Origin: Cellvibrionaceae bacterium AOL6
Lineage (GTDB): Bacteria; Pseudomonadota; Gammaproteobacteria; Pseudomonadales; Cellvibrionaceae
Direction of reading: 5' to 3'
Length of the DNA stretch: 49,156 nt
Assembly: GCA_003265435.1 (NCBI GenBank)
Contig: NOXC01000023.1
Coordinates: forward strand, 1-49,156
Below are positions 18,701 through 26,479 of the stretch, piece after piece. Under the pieces are notes generated by a model that did not search any database, was not told where the DNA came from, and worked only from the letters and a program-made list of their open reading frames with translations. Positions within the stretch are counted from its first letter, which is position 1, and the number at the start of each line of letters is the position of its first letter. A program made the translations under genes and the position numbers.

Positions 18701-19175
18701 TCCTGGCGTGAAGCTGCCAAATGGTCTGATCACGGATCACACCTATACCGTTGCGATGTGGTTGAACCCCACCGCTCTGACTCAGTTCACCACGGCCTTC
18801 TTCGGCTGGGCGACGGATTCAAGCTGGATCAGCATGGTGCCCTTCGGTCCTGGCGCAGGCAACACGATGTTGTGGTCCGGTACGGCTTGGTTCGATGGCG
18901 ATACCGGCACGCAGATTCCTGCTGGTGAATGGTCGCATGTGGTCATCGTCATCAACGCGGGCAGCTTCGACGCCTACGTAAATGGCGAGCTGACAATGTC
19001 TCTGGCGAACTTCCCGGATGTGTTCACGCCTGTCGGCGCGGCGTCTCAGTTCTCACTGGCGACGAACTTCTGGGACATCAATTACAACGGCTTGATGGAC
19101 GAACTCGTGATCTACGATGACCCCATCACCGCAGATGATGTTGCCGAGCTGTACGCAGAAGCGACTGCCGAATAA
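15771..19175 (+). CDS. Multidomain GH43 endo-arabinanase lipoprotein with two aBig-LamG pairs
   Basis: A 1134-residue lipoprotein (lipobox ISGC, C18). The GH43 propeller spans about 50-430, with D58 (SVHDPSV), D212 (NVIDPAAF) and E265 (AIEGSFV), plus GSWASDVIE, GSYSGGIF and GHNSALYD, matching AbnB-like extracellular endo-alpha-1,5-arabinanases. A small beta domain follows (about 430-520). Then come two similar pairs: an atrophied bacterial Ig domain (about 523-600 and 840-925, each with WSSSNP or WSSSHP) and a LamG/concanavalin-like jelly roll (about 600-825 and 928-1130; both contain VSFWMNPT or VAMWLNPT, WTH/WSHV and NGMFDEL or NGLMDEL). The LamG modules probably bind arabinan at the cell surface. 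The TBDR for the released oligosaccharides follows 106 bases later. Confidence 0.88.
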   Translation: MKLKLSLVMSGVLAISGCGGSGENDLPDTYSLPVNTSVEDPTSGISDSSLYNSYSVHDPSVIKTDGAYYVFGSHLDAAKTTNLQTWEAVSQPNGDMDASPLFDVYTTVAAEGIEWTDGFVGSWASDVIEAPNGEYWFYYNHCAFDNPNTEERDEVCWHRSYLGLAKSDSVEGPYENVGVFLRSGYESAEELAMYPVEGVTEYNPAIHPNVIDPAAFYDAEGNMWMVYGSYSGGIFILALDETTGLPEEGQGYGTHLVGGDFNAIEGSFVMYSPESEYYYLFWSNGGFAAEGGYNIRVARSRTPDGPYLDAAGNDMVNATVANNMGTKLMGGFNFVSLLGETSKEWGYRSPGHNSALYDEELGKHLLFTHTRFPEGQASILEAHEVRVHEMWLNKDGWLVASPYRYAPIDGDNIVDPKDLAGDYRMILQGIDTNLEVKTSEYVTLTEQGRRVEGGISGTYKLFSDEPNRIVLNVDDSVYEGVMQFQWNVEDERFEPVISAMNAAGATLWAAKLEDKTPEEVVADIGAAMTLPSEVKDGTIDLPTEGTRGAEIMWSSSNPLVITDDGRVIRPNVGEGDQDVVMTAHVSIYGETYEYPIDVMVPQRVAYNRVAHFAFENDLTESLGFFEPATGTASRPYIGGSVGYAAGNEGQAVNLDGTNGVRLPTGLINNAEYTVSFWMNPTAIQAFVPGFFAAVNEFESAEVPGEYYSDQWINLLAQSWDGNTMLWSHYVDADNDRWFDGSAGIRINEGEWTHVAFSVNQGFVRVMLNGVEMFAGGNLTDMFTGAGNEGVFTLGTNYWDASFNGMFDELKIYDAAMVAEEVAALDIDKLPESELIVIAEDALDLGDLSFVLDDLILPHTGPFASALAWSSSHPDVIDPLTGAVTRPARGEPDVEVTLTATITLGAEMTTKSFVATVISNTPPAPVARFSFEDNLSDSQGNFDDGQTADKGIVVPSAETNTYVDGAVGRAIEFLGDAGPGVKLPNGLITDHTYTVAMWLNPTALTQFTTAFFGWATDSSWISMVPFGPGAGNTMLWSGTAWFDGDTGTQIPAGEWSHVVIVINAGSFDAYVNGELTMSLANFPDVFTPVGAASQFSLATNFWDINYNGLMDELVIYDDPITADDVAELYAEATAE

Positions 19176-19182
19176 GCGACCC

Positions 19183-19256
19183 GTCCCGGGGTGACAGCAC
19201 CCCGGGACTCATAAAAATAACCGTTCCGCGCGACACGCGAATTCGAATCGCGCGGA
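19183..19256 (+). promoter_or_regulatory. Two strong hairpins ahead of the TBDR gene
   Basis: An 11-base-pair stem (GTCCCGGGGTG 19183-19193, loop ACAG, CACCCCGGGAC 19198-19208) is followed by TCCGCGCG (19225-19232) pairing with CGCGCGGA (19249-19256). Neither has a T tract, so they are unlikely to be strong terminators. Stabilisation or processing of the TBDR transcript is plausible. Confidence 0.5.
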
Positions 19257-19281
19257 GCAACAAAAACTCGGGAGAACAATT

Positions 19282-22101
19282 ATGTTTAAGCCCTCCTTGT
19301 TAAGCAGTGCCATTGCCGCAGCGGCATTGGCTTTTGGTCCCACCGCGATCGCGCAAGGCGCCGATCAGGAAGAGGTGACTGAAGAGCTGGTGGTTACCGG
19401 CATCCGTGCGAGTCTCTCAAAAGCGATTGACATCAAGCGCGATAAAATCGAAGTGGTTGAATCGATCGTTGCAGAAGACATCGGTAAATTCCCAGACAAC
19501 AACGTGGTAGAAGCCCTGCAGCGTGTGCCCGGTATTCAGGTAACTGACCGCGCCTCCGGTGAGGTGAACGCCATCTCCATTCGTGGTTTGACGGATGTCA
19601 CTACCACGATCAACGGTCGCCAGATTTATATTTCCAATGGCCGTTTTTATACCTTAGCGGATACGCCTGCGAGCCTGCTGTCTCGTGTTGACGTGTACAA
19701 AACGCGATCGGCCGATAAAGTGCCGAGCGGTATTGCGGGCCAAATTGACGTCCACACTCAGCGTCCTTTTAATTTTGATGAAAGCCGTGTTGTGCTCGCC
19801 GCACGTGGCATTTATCAGGATCAAGCGGAAGAGTGGGGCCCGAATGTCAGTGCGCTGTTCAGCAATCGTTGGGATACCGGCATTGGTGAAATTGGTGCGC
19901 TTGTGAACCTGGCGTATTCGGAAGCACACTTCCGCGATCAGGCGATCACGTCGGGCGCAGCCTTCCCGTACTACACTGATGCACCTGAAGGCGATGGTCA
20001 TATGCCATACGCACGAATTGCGAGCGGATGGACGCCGGGCCTTGAGCAAGGTCTTCCCTTTAATGCCGGTTCCACCTTGCTTGTGGACGGCGTAGAAGAG
20101 GAATACATTCTGGCTCGTGATGCGATGTTTGCTTCTGATTTCTCAGGTGAGCGCGAGCGACCTGCCGCCAATATCTCGATTCAGTGGGCACCAAACGACA
20201 GCTCTGAGTACATGTTCGAAGCGTTCTACAATGGCTACCGCCAGCAGAGCATGAACAGCCTCTACTTCAATTTTGTCGATTCCAACGCAAACATTGACTA
20301 CAACGATCCGGTCCTGCTTTATGAAGGCACCAACATCGTAAAAGAGCGCACGATCTACGGCGCGAATGGCTTTAATAGTGGCGATGCTTCCACCGGCAAA
20401 ACAGACAGCTTTGTTTACGCCTTGGGCGGAAAGTGGGATATTACCGATACTTTCCAACTTGAAGCCGAAGCGTACACGCAGAGCAGTGTCTTCGAGTCAG
20501 AGTTCCTCGCGGTACGTATGGATCGTCAGTACTACGGCATGCATGTCGACTTTAACAGTGGCGACGGTGTACCGGGAATGGAAATCTTCGACGACCCAAC
20601 GACGTCGATCGACGAGTCCGATTTGTTGATGCCGTCCCAGTACACTCTGAGTACCTCTTGGGACAACGGCGCGCGAGATGAAGGCACGGCCAACACGTTG
20701 CGTGTCGATGCAGATTGGCAGTTTGAATTTGCGGGCTTCAATGAGTTGAGTTTCGGTGTACTCTATGAGAGCCGTGACACCAACTCAGCCAGCCGTGGCG
20801 CCACGCTGAATAGCCCTGGCACGCCGGTTGAAGATTTGCCGGTTGGCTTCCTGACTGCGACTACGGGCTTCTTTGATGGCCGTGCGGATTTCCCTGAAGC
20901 CTGGGCGATTGCCGATGGCGACTGGTTGTTCTCTAACCGTGACTACGTTCGTGAACTCTATGGTTACTACGATCCAGAGACTGGGGAACCCGTCGATGAG
21001 TATCTTGCCGGTGGGAACTACCTGCAATTAGAAAAAACCTTTGAAGCAACAGAAACCACCGCAGACGCCTATATTCAAGCGAATTTTGAGTACGACGTGG
21101 CCGGTGGCATCATCGATGGTCAGGTGGGTGTTCGCTACACAACCGCTGAGACGGATATGACCGTCTATGCGCGCGATACGGCGAACGAAGAACTCGTTGT
21201 CAGTGAAGCCGTCAACTCCAGTGATAAGGTGTTGCCGAGCCTTGTAGTGCGGTACAACTTCCTCGAAGACTGGATGCTGCGTTTCGCGTATACCGAAACG
21301 ATCCGTCGTCCCGATTTTGCGTCCTTGAATCCGTTTATCACTTATAACCGTGATGTGACGGATATCGGATACGGTACGGCATCGGGCGGTAACCCAGACC
21401 TTGAGCCGGTTACTTCGAAAAACATGGACCTGTCTCTGGAATACTACTTCGGCGACGGTAATGCGATGTACGCAACGCTCTTCCGACGCGATATCGAAGG
21501 TATTGTCTACGGGTCACTGTCTGAAATTTACTATGACTACCCGGATGACGATGAAGGGCCTTATCGCCACATCCTGTCTCTGCCTGACAATTCGTCCAAT
21601 GGCGTGCTTGAAGGGATTGAGCTTGGCTTAGTGTACTTCCCGGATAACCTGCCTGACGTGTTGGACGGACTGGGTGTGCAGGCGAGTTATACCGCCCTGC
21701 AAAGCTCTCAGGACCTGCCAATCTATGATGATGAAACAGGTGACCTGACGGGTTACCAGGAAAGCGAGATGTTCGGTGTGTCGGACTCAAGCTACAGCAT
21801 CGTAGGTGCCTACGAAAAAGACGCGTTCAGCGCTCGACTTTCCTACGTGTGGCGTGATGCATTCCGCCAGCGCAATGAAGCAGCACTGTTTGCGAACCCG
21901 TTGCCAATCTATCGTCGCCCTGAAACGAGCATGGACTTCCAGTTCAGCTACAACGTGACGGACGACTTTGTGGTGACCTTTGATGCGACTAACCTGACTG
22001 ACGAAAAATATCAGGAATACTATGAGTATGAAGATGTTTACAACTTCTACTCAGGCATCTACAGCCGTACTTACGCGCTGGGGGTTCGATACTCTTTTTA
22101 A
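19282..22101 (+). CDS. TonB-dependent receptor for arabino-oligosaccharides
   Basis: A 939-residue outer-membrane receptor. It has a signal peptide (cleavage after AIA, about residue 24), a TonB box at EELVVTG (about 34-40), a plug domain with NNVVEALQRVPGIQVTDR and NAISIRGL, and a 22-strand barrel ending in the typical aromatic C-terminus (RYSF). The segment RASLSKAIDIKRDKIEVVESIVAEDIGKFPDNN is characteristic of the large carbohydrate-type TBDRs of marine gammaproteobacteria. RBS GGGAGA. Its place just after the surface endo-arabinanase implies import of arabino-oligosaccharides; the ligand is inferred. It closes the locus and is followed by a terminator. Confidence 0.92.
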   Translation: MFKPSLLSSAIAAAALAFGPTAIAQGADQEEVTEELVVTGIRASLSKAIDIKRDKIEVVESIVAEDIGKFPDNNVVEALQRVPGIQVTDRASGEVNAISIRGLTDVTTTINGRQIYISNGRFYTLADTPASLLSRVDVYKTRSADKVPSGIAGQIDVHTQRPFNFDESRVVLAARGIYQDQAEEWGPNVSALFSNRWDTGIGEIGALVNLAYSEAHFRDQAITSGAAFPYYTDAPEGDGHMPYARIASGWTPGLEQGLPFNAGSTLLVDGVEEEYILARDAMFASDFSGERERPAANISIQWAPNDSSEYMFEAFYNGYRQQSMNSLYFNFVDSNANIDYNDPVLLYEGTNIVKERTIYGANGFNSGDASTGKTDSFVYALGGKWDITDTFQLEAEAYTQSSVFESEFLAVRMDRQYYGMHVDFNSGDGVPGMEIFDDPTTSIDESDLLMPSQYTLSTSWDNGARDEGTANTLRVDADWQFEFAGFNELSFGVLYESRDTNSASRGATLNSPGTPVEDLPVGFLTATTGFFDGRADFPEAWAIADGDWLFSNRDYVRELYGYYDPETGEPVDEYLAGGNYLQLEKTFEATETTADAYIQANFEYDVAGGIIDGQVGVRYTTAETDMTVYARDTANEELVVSEAVNSSDKVLPSLVVRYNFLEDWMLRFAYTETIRRPDFASLNPFITYNRDVTDIGYGTASGGNPDLEPVTSKNMDLSLEYYFGDGNAMYATLFRRDIEGIVYGSLSEIYYDYPDDDEGPYRHILSLPDNSSNGVLEGIELGLVYFPDNLPDVLDGLGVQASYTALQSSQDLPIYDDETGDLTGYQESEMFGVSDSSYSIVGAYEKDAFSARLSYVWRDAFRQRNEAALFANPLPIYRRPETSMDFQFSYNVTDDFVVTFDATNLTDEKYQEYYEYEDVYNFYSGIYSRTYALGVRYSF

Positions 22102-22145
22102 GTCGGTGAACTTAGCACACCGTTGAACGTGTTTTACGTTCTTAA

Positions 22146-22172
22146 GGCAAGCCTTCGGGCTTGCCTTTTTTT
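22146..22172 (+). terminator. Rho-independent terminator with UUCG tetraloop
   Basis: GGCAAGCC (22146-22153), loop TTCG closed by C-G, GGCTTGCC (22158-22165), then seven T. It ends the TBDR transcript and marks the end of the arabinan locus. Confidence 0.92.
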
Positions 22173-22189
22173 ATGCTTTTAAAAGGCCC

Positions 22190-22534
22190 TCAGTCGTCTG
22201 TCCAACCCGAAAAAAGAATTTCATCGACACCTGGCTTCCATTCGTAGTCCCGCATATTAACGCGCCGTCCTCTGACGATTATCCCTTCATCCAAAAGTCG
22301 TTTTCGCTGTTCCTGTGCGCCTGCACTGTCTTTTGGAAAGGCGATTTCGCCACTGGATCGCACCACGCGATGCCAGGGTAAACACAGTGTTTTCGGGCTT
22401 TGCGCAAGTGCTCGAGCGACAACGCGAGCACCGCGTGGGACGCCCGCGAGGTCAGCCACTTTTCCGTAGCTGCATACCGCGCCTTTGGGTATCGCGGCGA
22501 TGACACGATAGATGTGTTGATAGCGATCAGACAT
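22190..22534 (-). CDS. atl: Alkyltransferase-like protein (ATL, YbaZ family)
   Basis: A 114-residue protein matching the C-terminal DNA-binding domain of O6-alkylguanine-DNA alkyltransferases (IPKGAVCSYGKVADLAG, winged helix with arginine finger, GARVVARAL). The active-site PCHRV is replaced by PWHRV (W54), the defining change of alkyltransferase-like proteins. These bind O6-alkylguanine lesions without repairing them and recruit nucleotide excision repair. It ends just before the convergent terminator of the TBDR gene and is unrelated to carbohydrate use. Confidence 0.92.
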   Translation of the reverse strand: MSDRYQHIYRVIAAIPKGAVCSYGKVADLAGVPRGARVVARALAQSPKTLCLPWHRVVRSSGEIAFPKDSAGAQEQRKRLLDEGIIVRGRRVNMRDYEWKPGVDEILFSGWTDD

Positions 22535-22599
22535 GGGGGAAGTACGCGTAAGTTCTGCAGGTCAGCACACAGTAGACGGGCTCTCTGGTGAGCACAACA

Positions 22600-24648
22600 T
22601 CAAAACTGGTAGTTCAGTCCCAGTCTGAATGCGCGGCCACGAGCGGGAATCCCCTGTGGCACGCCCGCGCCTTGTGTGGGGTACCATATTGTGTCGTCGC
22701 TGATATTTTCAACGACCACTTGTGCTTGCCATGCTTCGGAGAAGGCGTAGCCGACGAAAAACCGGGTCTGCCAGTAGGCAGGCAACTGCCTGAACCCGTC
22801 TTCGTCCTGGTTTTCTCGTGGCCCTCGATAGATCAGGCTGACACTACTCTGCCACTGTTCGGTAGCGTAATGAAGCACAAGATCCGCCAGTTCGGTCGAT
22901 TCGCGAAAACTGCGTGGGTCAGTTTCATAGATTTTTGTCGCACTAAAGTCGACTAACCAGCGGGCGGAAAGTGACGCATGCGCTTCGAACTCAAGCCCTT
23001 TAATCGGCTCGTAGTCCGTATTGACAAACCTGCGCGTAGAAAGCGTTCCCTGCTGGCGCAAGGTATCCAATTCGATGGCGTCGTCGAACTGGTTGATAAA
23101 AGTGCCCAGAGAGTATTGGATATGGCTATTCCCGAAAACGTAGACCAGCTCGGTCGTGTGTACCGTTTCGGGCATCAGATCCGGGTTCCCAAAAATAAAG
23201 GGGTTATCCTTTAAATAGAGCTCTCTTGCCATGGGGGCGCGAAAGGCCTCACCATAAATTAATTTTAAAGCGTGTGCCTCAGCGGGTTGCCATACGAAGG
23301 CAAGGCGAGGGCTTAAGTGATTCAAATCAATGTCCGGGTAGCTGTCTAAGCGAAGACCGGCTGTGAGCTGCAAAGTCGAACTAAGCTGGGATTGCCATTG
23401 GCCGTAGGCACCGGTAATCAAGAGAGGGTCGTAGTCGATGACCAGTGTAGGAATGTCAATTTGGGTAGACGAATCGATGGGCAGTTGCCCGAGCGCGAGC
23501 ATGGTTGTGTCGTAGTTACTCAACGTACGGTCTTGCACATCAAAGCCCTGTCGCAGCGAGGCGCCGAAGCCAATACGGTTTTTAGCGTTCAAGCGGTACG
23601 AGCTTTGATTGTAGATCTCCCACTCACTTTGCGAAATTTCACTGTAACCCAATAAGGGATCAGCGCTTTCGGGATCGCTAATCGCTTGGAATACACCGGG
23701 CGCAGAGGCGCGTAGGGTTTGCTTGCGCGTATCTCGGCTGACGCGTGCATTGAACGTCGTGTCTAAGGTTTCCGTACTGATACTGTGGCGCAACGCGGCG
23801 CTGAACAATTGTTCTTCGCGTTCGTTCGTATTGGCGTCGACCGCATCCAGAATGTAAAACGCTTCTGAATGAGATTCAAAAAAATGGACGAGCAACGTGG
23901 TATCGTGAAGTGTTGCTTTCAAATGCACATTGCTTCGGGCGTTTGGATCGGGTGTTGTGACTTGGTCTTCGTTAAAGCTGTCTTGTAATTGGTAGTCGTC
24001 CCCCGACGCCCTGTAATAATCGACGGCGAAATCCACGTCTACGTGCCCGAGGCGCGCATGGCTCACTAGCGCCCCATGAGCCTGTCCAAAGTTTCCCAGT
24101 TCGAACGAGGCTTCATTCTCATCCGAGCGAGTCACGACATTGATCACGCCCATCATTGCGTTACTGCCATACAAGGCCGCGCCGGGCCCGCGAATAAATT
24201 CCACTCGTTCGATATTACTCACAGGCAGTTCGCTCAGCGTCCCAAAGGAGCTGAGTTGCGAAAAATGAGTACGTTGCCCGTCAACCAGAAGTAAAATTTC
24301 AGTGGATACCGCATCCATGCGTCGCCCACGAGAGGAGATCATGGAATAAACGGAGCTGCTGCCGCTACGCAGAACCTGGTAACCAGGAACATAGTTTGCC
24401 AGTTCAGCAAGCGTCAACACGCCAAGGGAGCGGATCTGAGCCTGAGAAAAGGTCGTGACCGAGGACGGCGCCGACATAGCTGTTTCTTCTGTTAGTGTAC
24501 TGGCGGTGACGGGCAGGTCGAGTAAATCTTCTAACGAAAGTGCATACAGTGCATTTTTTTGTGTATGCGCAAAACAGTGGGCATTAAAAATCCAGCTCGC
24601 CAGGGAGAGTGCTGAAACACTTAAGGTTGCCGGTAGACGAAGGTCCAT
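22600..24648 (-). CDS. TonB-dependent outer-membrane receptor (small, CirA/BtuB-like)
   Basis: A 682-residue receptor with an N-terminal signal (cleavage near HCFA). The sequence LEDLLDLPVTASTLTEETAMSAPSSVTT starts the plug, followed by LAELANYVPGYQVL, SSRGRRMDAV, ILLLVDGQR, ERVEFIRGPGAALYGSNAMMGVINVVTR and a barrel ending in NYQF. The plug motifs are those of siderophore/vitamin-type receptors rather than the large carbohydrate class. The GH79 gene lies 71 bases upstream on the same strand, but that gap contains -10-like sequences (TATACT), so it may have its own promoter. The ligand is unknown. Confidence 0.87.
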   Translation of the reverse strand: MDLRLPATLSVSALSLASWIFNAHCFAHTQKNALYALSLEDLLDLPVTASTLTEETAMSAPSSVTTFSQAQIRSLGVLTLAELANYVPGYQVLRSGSSSVYSMISSRGRRMDAVSTEILLLVDGQRTHFSQLSSFGTLSELPVSNIERVEFIRGPGAALYGSNAMMGVINVVTRSDENEASFELGNFGQAHGALVSHARLGHVDVDFAVDYYRASGDDYQLQDSFNEDQVTTPDPNARSNVHLKATLHDTTLLVHFFESHSEAFYILDAVDANTNEREEQLFSAALRHSISTETLDTTFNARVSRDTRKQTLRASAPGVFQAISDPESADPLLGYSEISQSEWEIYNQSSYRLNAKNRIGFGASLRQGFDVQDRTLSNYDTTMLALGQLPIDSSTQIDIPTLVIDYDPLLITGAYGQWQSQLSSTLQLTAGLRLDSYPDIDLNHLSPRLAFVWQPAEAHALKLIYGEAFRAPMARELYLKDNPFIFGNPDLMPETVHTTELVYVFGNSHIQYSLGTFINQFDDAIELDTLRQQGTLSTRRFVNTDYEPIKGLEFEAHASLSARWLVDFSATKIYETDPRSFRESTELADLVLHYATEQWQSSVSLIYRGPRENQDEDGFRQLPAYWQTRFFVGYAFSEAWQAQVVVENISDDTIWYPTQGAGVPQGIPARGRAFRLGLNYQF

Positions 24649-24719
24649 GCGCTGATGTTATAGAAAGAGTATAGGCTTTGGCTATCAGTATAGTGCGGGT
24701 GTGTGCGTTTGTAGAAGTG

Positions 24720-26258
24720 CTACTCGAAGCACCAGAAATTAATACTGTAGGGGGGAAGGGTGTCGCTCATGGATTTCTTATCGAAGTCGGTCAGGCGCAC
24801 GGCCCCTTTCTGGAATCGAGGTTTTATGCCGTTAATATAGAGTTTTTTTCCGCTCAAGCGCTTGGCGGTCAAGCTGTAACTTCGAGCTTTTTTACCAAAA
24901 CCGTAGTCTAAAATTTTTAAAGGTTTACCGGATAAATTGATAAGCAAGAGCGTTTTGCCCTGAACTTCAGGGGTCTTATGACAGTAGCAACGAAGCATGT
25001 GGCTGGGTGTGACGCAAGAATAGACTTCTTCTCCCATCAGTTGCTTCCAGCACCAGCTCAGCCAGAAATCCGGTCTGGGCTTCATGGTTAGGCGGTCTAT
25101 CATGCCATATTCACCACCGATCAAGCTTTGACGAATCATCACTTTCTGTGCGCACAGGGCACCTTGACCCAGTTGATCGGCGAACCAGAAGCACGAGGCG
25201 AAGCGGTCGCTGATCTTGGCTTGGCCCCCGCATTGTGCTGAGCCTGTCTCGCCCGTCCACATTTCGGCGTCGGGGAAAAATTCATCGCGCCACAGTCGCA
25301 TTTGTTGGGCATAACGGCTGAAATCGTTGAGCGCCTTGGGTTTGAGCATGCGCGGCAGCGTGGCTTTGCGTGTGCGGATCGGTGAGCGCTCACTTTGAAA
25401 AGGATAATAATGCCAATCAATGATGTCGATGGGGCTATCGAGTTCGCGGCTTGTCTCTAAAAATCGGCGAGTAATGTTTGAAAAGGGGCGGATCGTTTCG
25501 CCGAGTTTGGGCCAGAAGGCACTGCCAGGGCCGATGATTTTGGCGTCGGGCAAGAAGCCAGCGATGGTCTTACGAAAGGTCAGGTAATCGACGGCAAGTT
25601 TACGTGCGCGGGGCTGGGAGGTCAGGCCATGAAAGGCCCAATAGGCGTTCAATTCATTGCCGAGTTCGCAGACATCGATATGGTACTGGTGTTCTCGGCT
25701 GTACTGCAGCAATTTCTCGAGCTCGCTGCCATTCCAGTCGCCATGCTGACTGCGTTTAAATAGACCGTACTTGATGGTGAACGAAAATTTCAGGTCATTA
25801 CGCTGTATAAACGCATGCAGTTCATCCCACATCTTGCGAGTGAGTACGAGGCTGTGTGGCTCATCTTCCGGTGCATCGAAATAGTGGACCTTGTCGGCTT
25901 CAGAGCCGCCAACACGCAAGTAGGCTGGCCCGAGCGCCTGCACGAATAAATCGAGCTTCCCCGGGCTGAGATCCAAAGGCGGAACACGAAGTGTCCCCAA
26001 GCCCTTGCGAATATCCGAACTGCCTTCCCACCAGAAGCCGCCAGCCACGACAGAGATGTCAATCGAGTACGACAGGTAGCGGGGATCAACCCGCGCGATC
26101 GGTGTATTGTCCTGCAAGGCGACTTGTGCGCAATGACCATGGCGAGCCAGCGCCTGGCTCGGACGAGGATGCCGGTGCCAAACACGAAATTGCAACCGTT
26201 CAGAGAGACGTATCCGTGTACGTAGGAACAAGTCTGGCCATACCTTGCTTAGTATCAT
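24720..26258 (-). CDS. GH79 (heparanase/beta-glucuronidase family) glycoside hydrolase
   Basis: A 512-residue protein with the GH79 fold: RVDPRYLSYSID, LGPAYLRVGGSEADKVHY, CELGNELNAY with acid/base E202, IIDWHYYP, and WTGETGSAQCGG with nucleophile E337. These align with human heparanase E225 and E343. The usual N-E-P is N-E-L here. Family members cut beta-glucuronides from glycosaminoglycans, arabinogalactan side chains or similar. The first ~45 residues (rich in Arg and Trp) do not resemble a signal peptide or the family's start, so the N-terminus may be mis-framed or the protein may be cytoplasmic. It lies upstream of a TBDR on the same strand and divergent from a PHP lipoprotein. Confidence 0.8.
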   Translation of the reverse strand: MILSKVWPDLFLRTRIRLSERLQFRVWHRHPRPSQALARHGHCAQVALQDNTPIARVDPRYLSYSIDISVVAGGFWWEGSSDIRKGLGTLRVPPLDLSPGKLDLFVQALGPAYLRVGGSEADKVHYFDAPEDEPHSLVLTRKMWDELHAFIQRNDLKFSFTIKYGLFKRSQHGDWNGSELEKLLQYSREHQYHIDVCELGNELNAYWAFHGLTSQPRARKLAVDYLTFRKTIAGFLPDAKIIGPGSAFWPKLGETIRPFSNITRRFLETSRELDSPIDIIDWHYYPFQSERSPIRTRKATLPRMLKPKALNDFSRYAQQMRLWRDEFFPDAEMWTGETGSAQCGGQAKISDRFASCFWFADQLGQGALCAQKVMIRQSLIGGEYGMIDRLTMKPRPDFWLSWCWKQLMGEEVYSCVTPSHMLRCYCHKTPEVQGKTLLLINLSGKPLKILDYGFGKKARSYSLTAKRLSGKKLYINGIKPRFQKGAVRLTDFDKKSMSDTLPPYSINFWCFE

Positions 26259-26344
26259 TCGCCTAGGTGAATCAAGTGGAACCTGAAACTTTTAGTGTAG
26301 CAGTTGACCTTGATGATGTTGTGACAAAGATATGACCGCAAGTG

Positions 26345-26363
26345 ACGTGTGCAAGCCACACGT
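26345..26363. promoter_or_regulatory. Inverted repeat in the divergent GH79/PHP intergenic region
   Basis: ACGTGTG (26345-26351), CAAGC, CACACGT (26357-26363) is a perfect 7-5-7 repeat in the 221-base gap (26259-26479) between two divergent genes. It could be a shared operator or a leader hairpin. No other element is clear in the gap. Confidence 0.4.
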
Positions 26364-26479
26364 GCGCTGTCTGTCGTCAACTACCACAAATTTGTCCCCT
26401 TTTCCGGAACTGATCAGTCTTCTAGGGTTGCGAATCCGTTCAATAGACTATGAATAATGAGTTTAAAGGTGGGGCATTG

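Noticed and set aside
22315-22956. Plus-strand frames over the ATL and TBDR 3' regions
   Set aside because: They oppose clearly recognised genes and show no family features.
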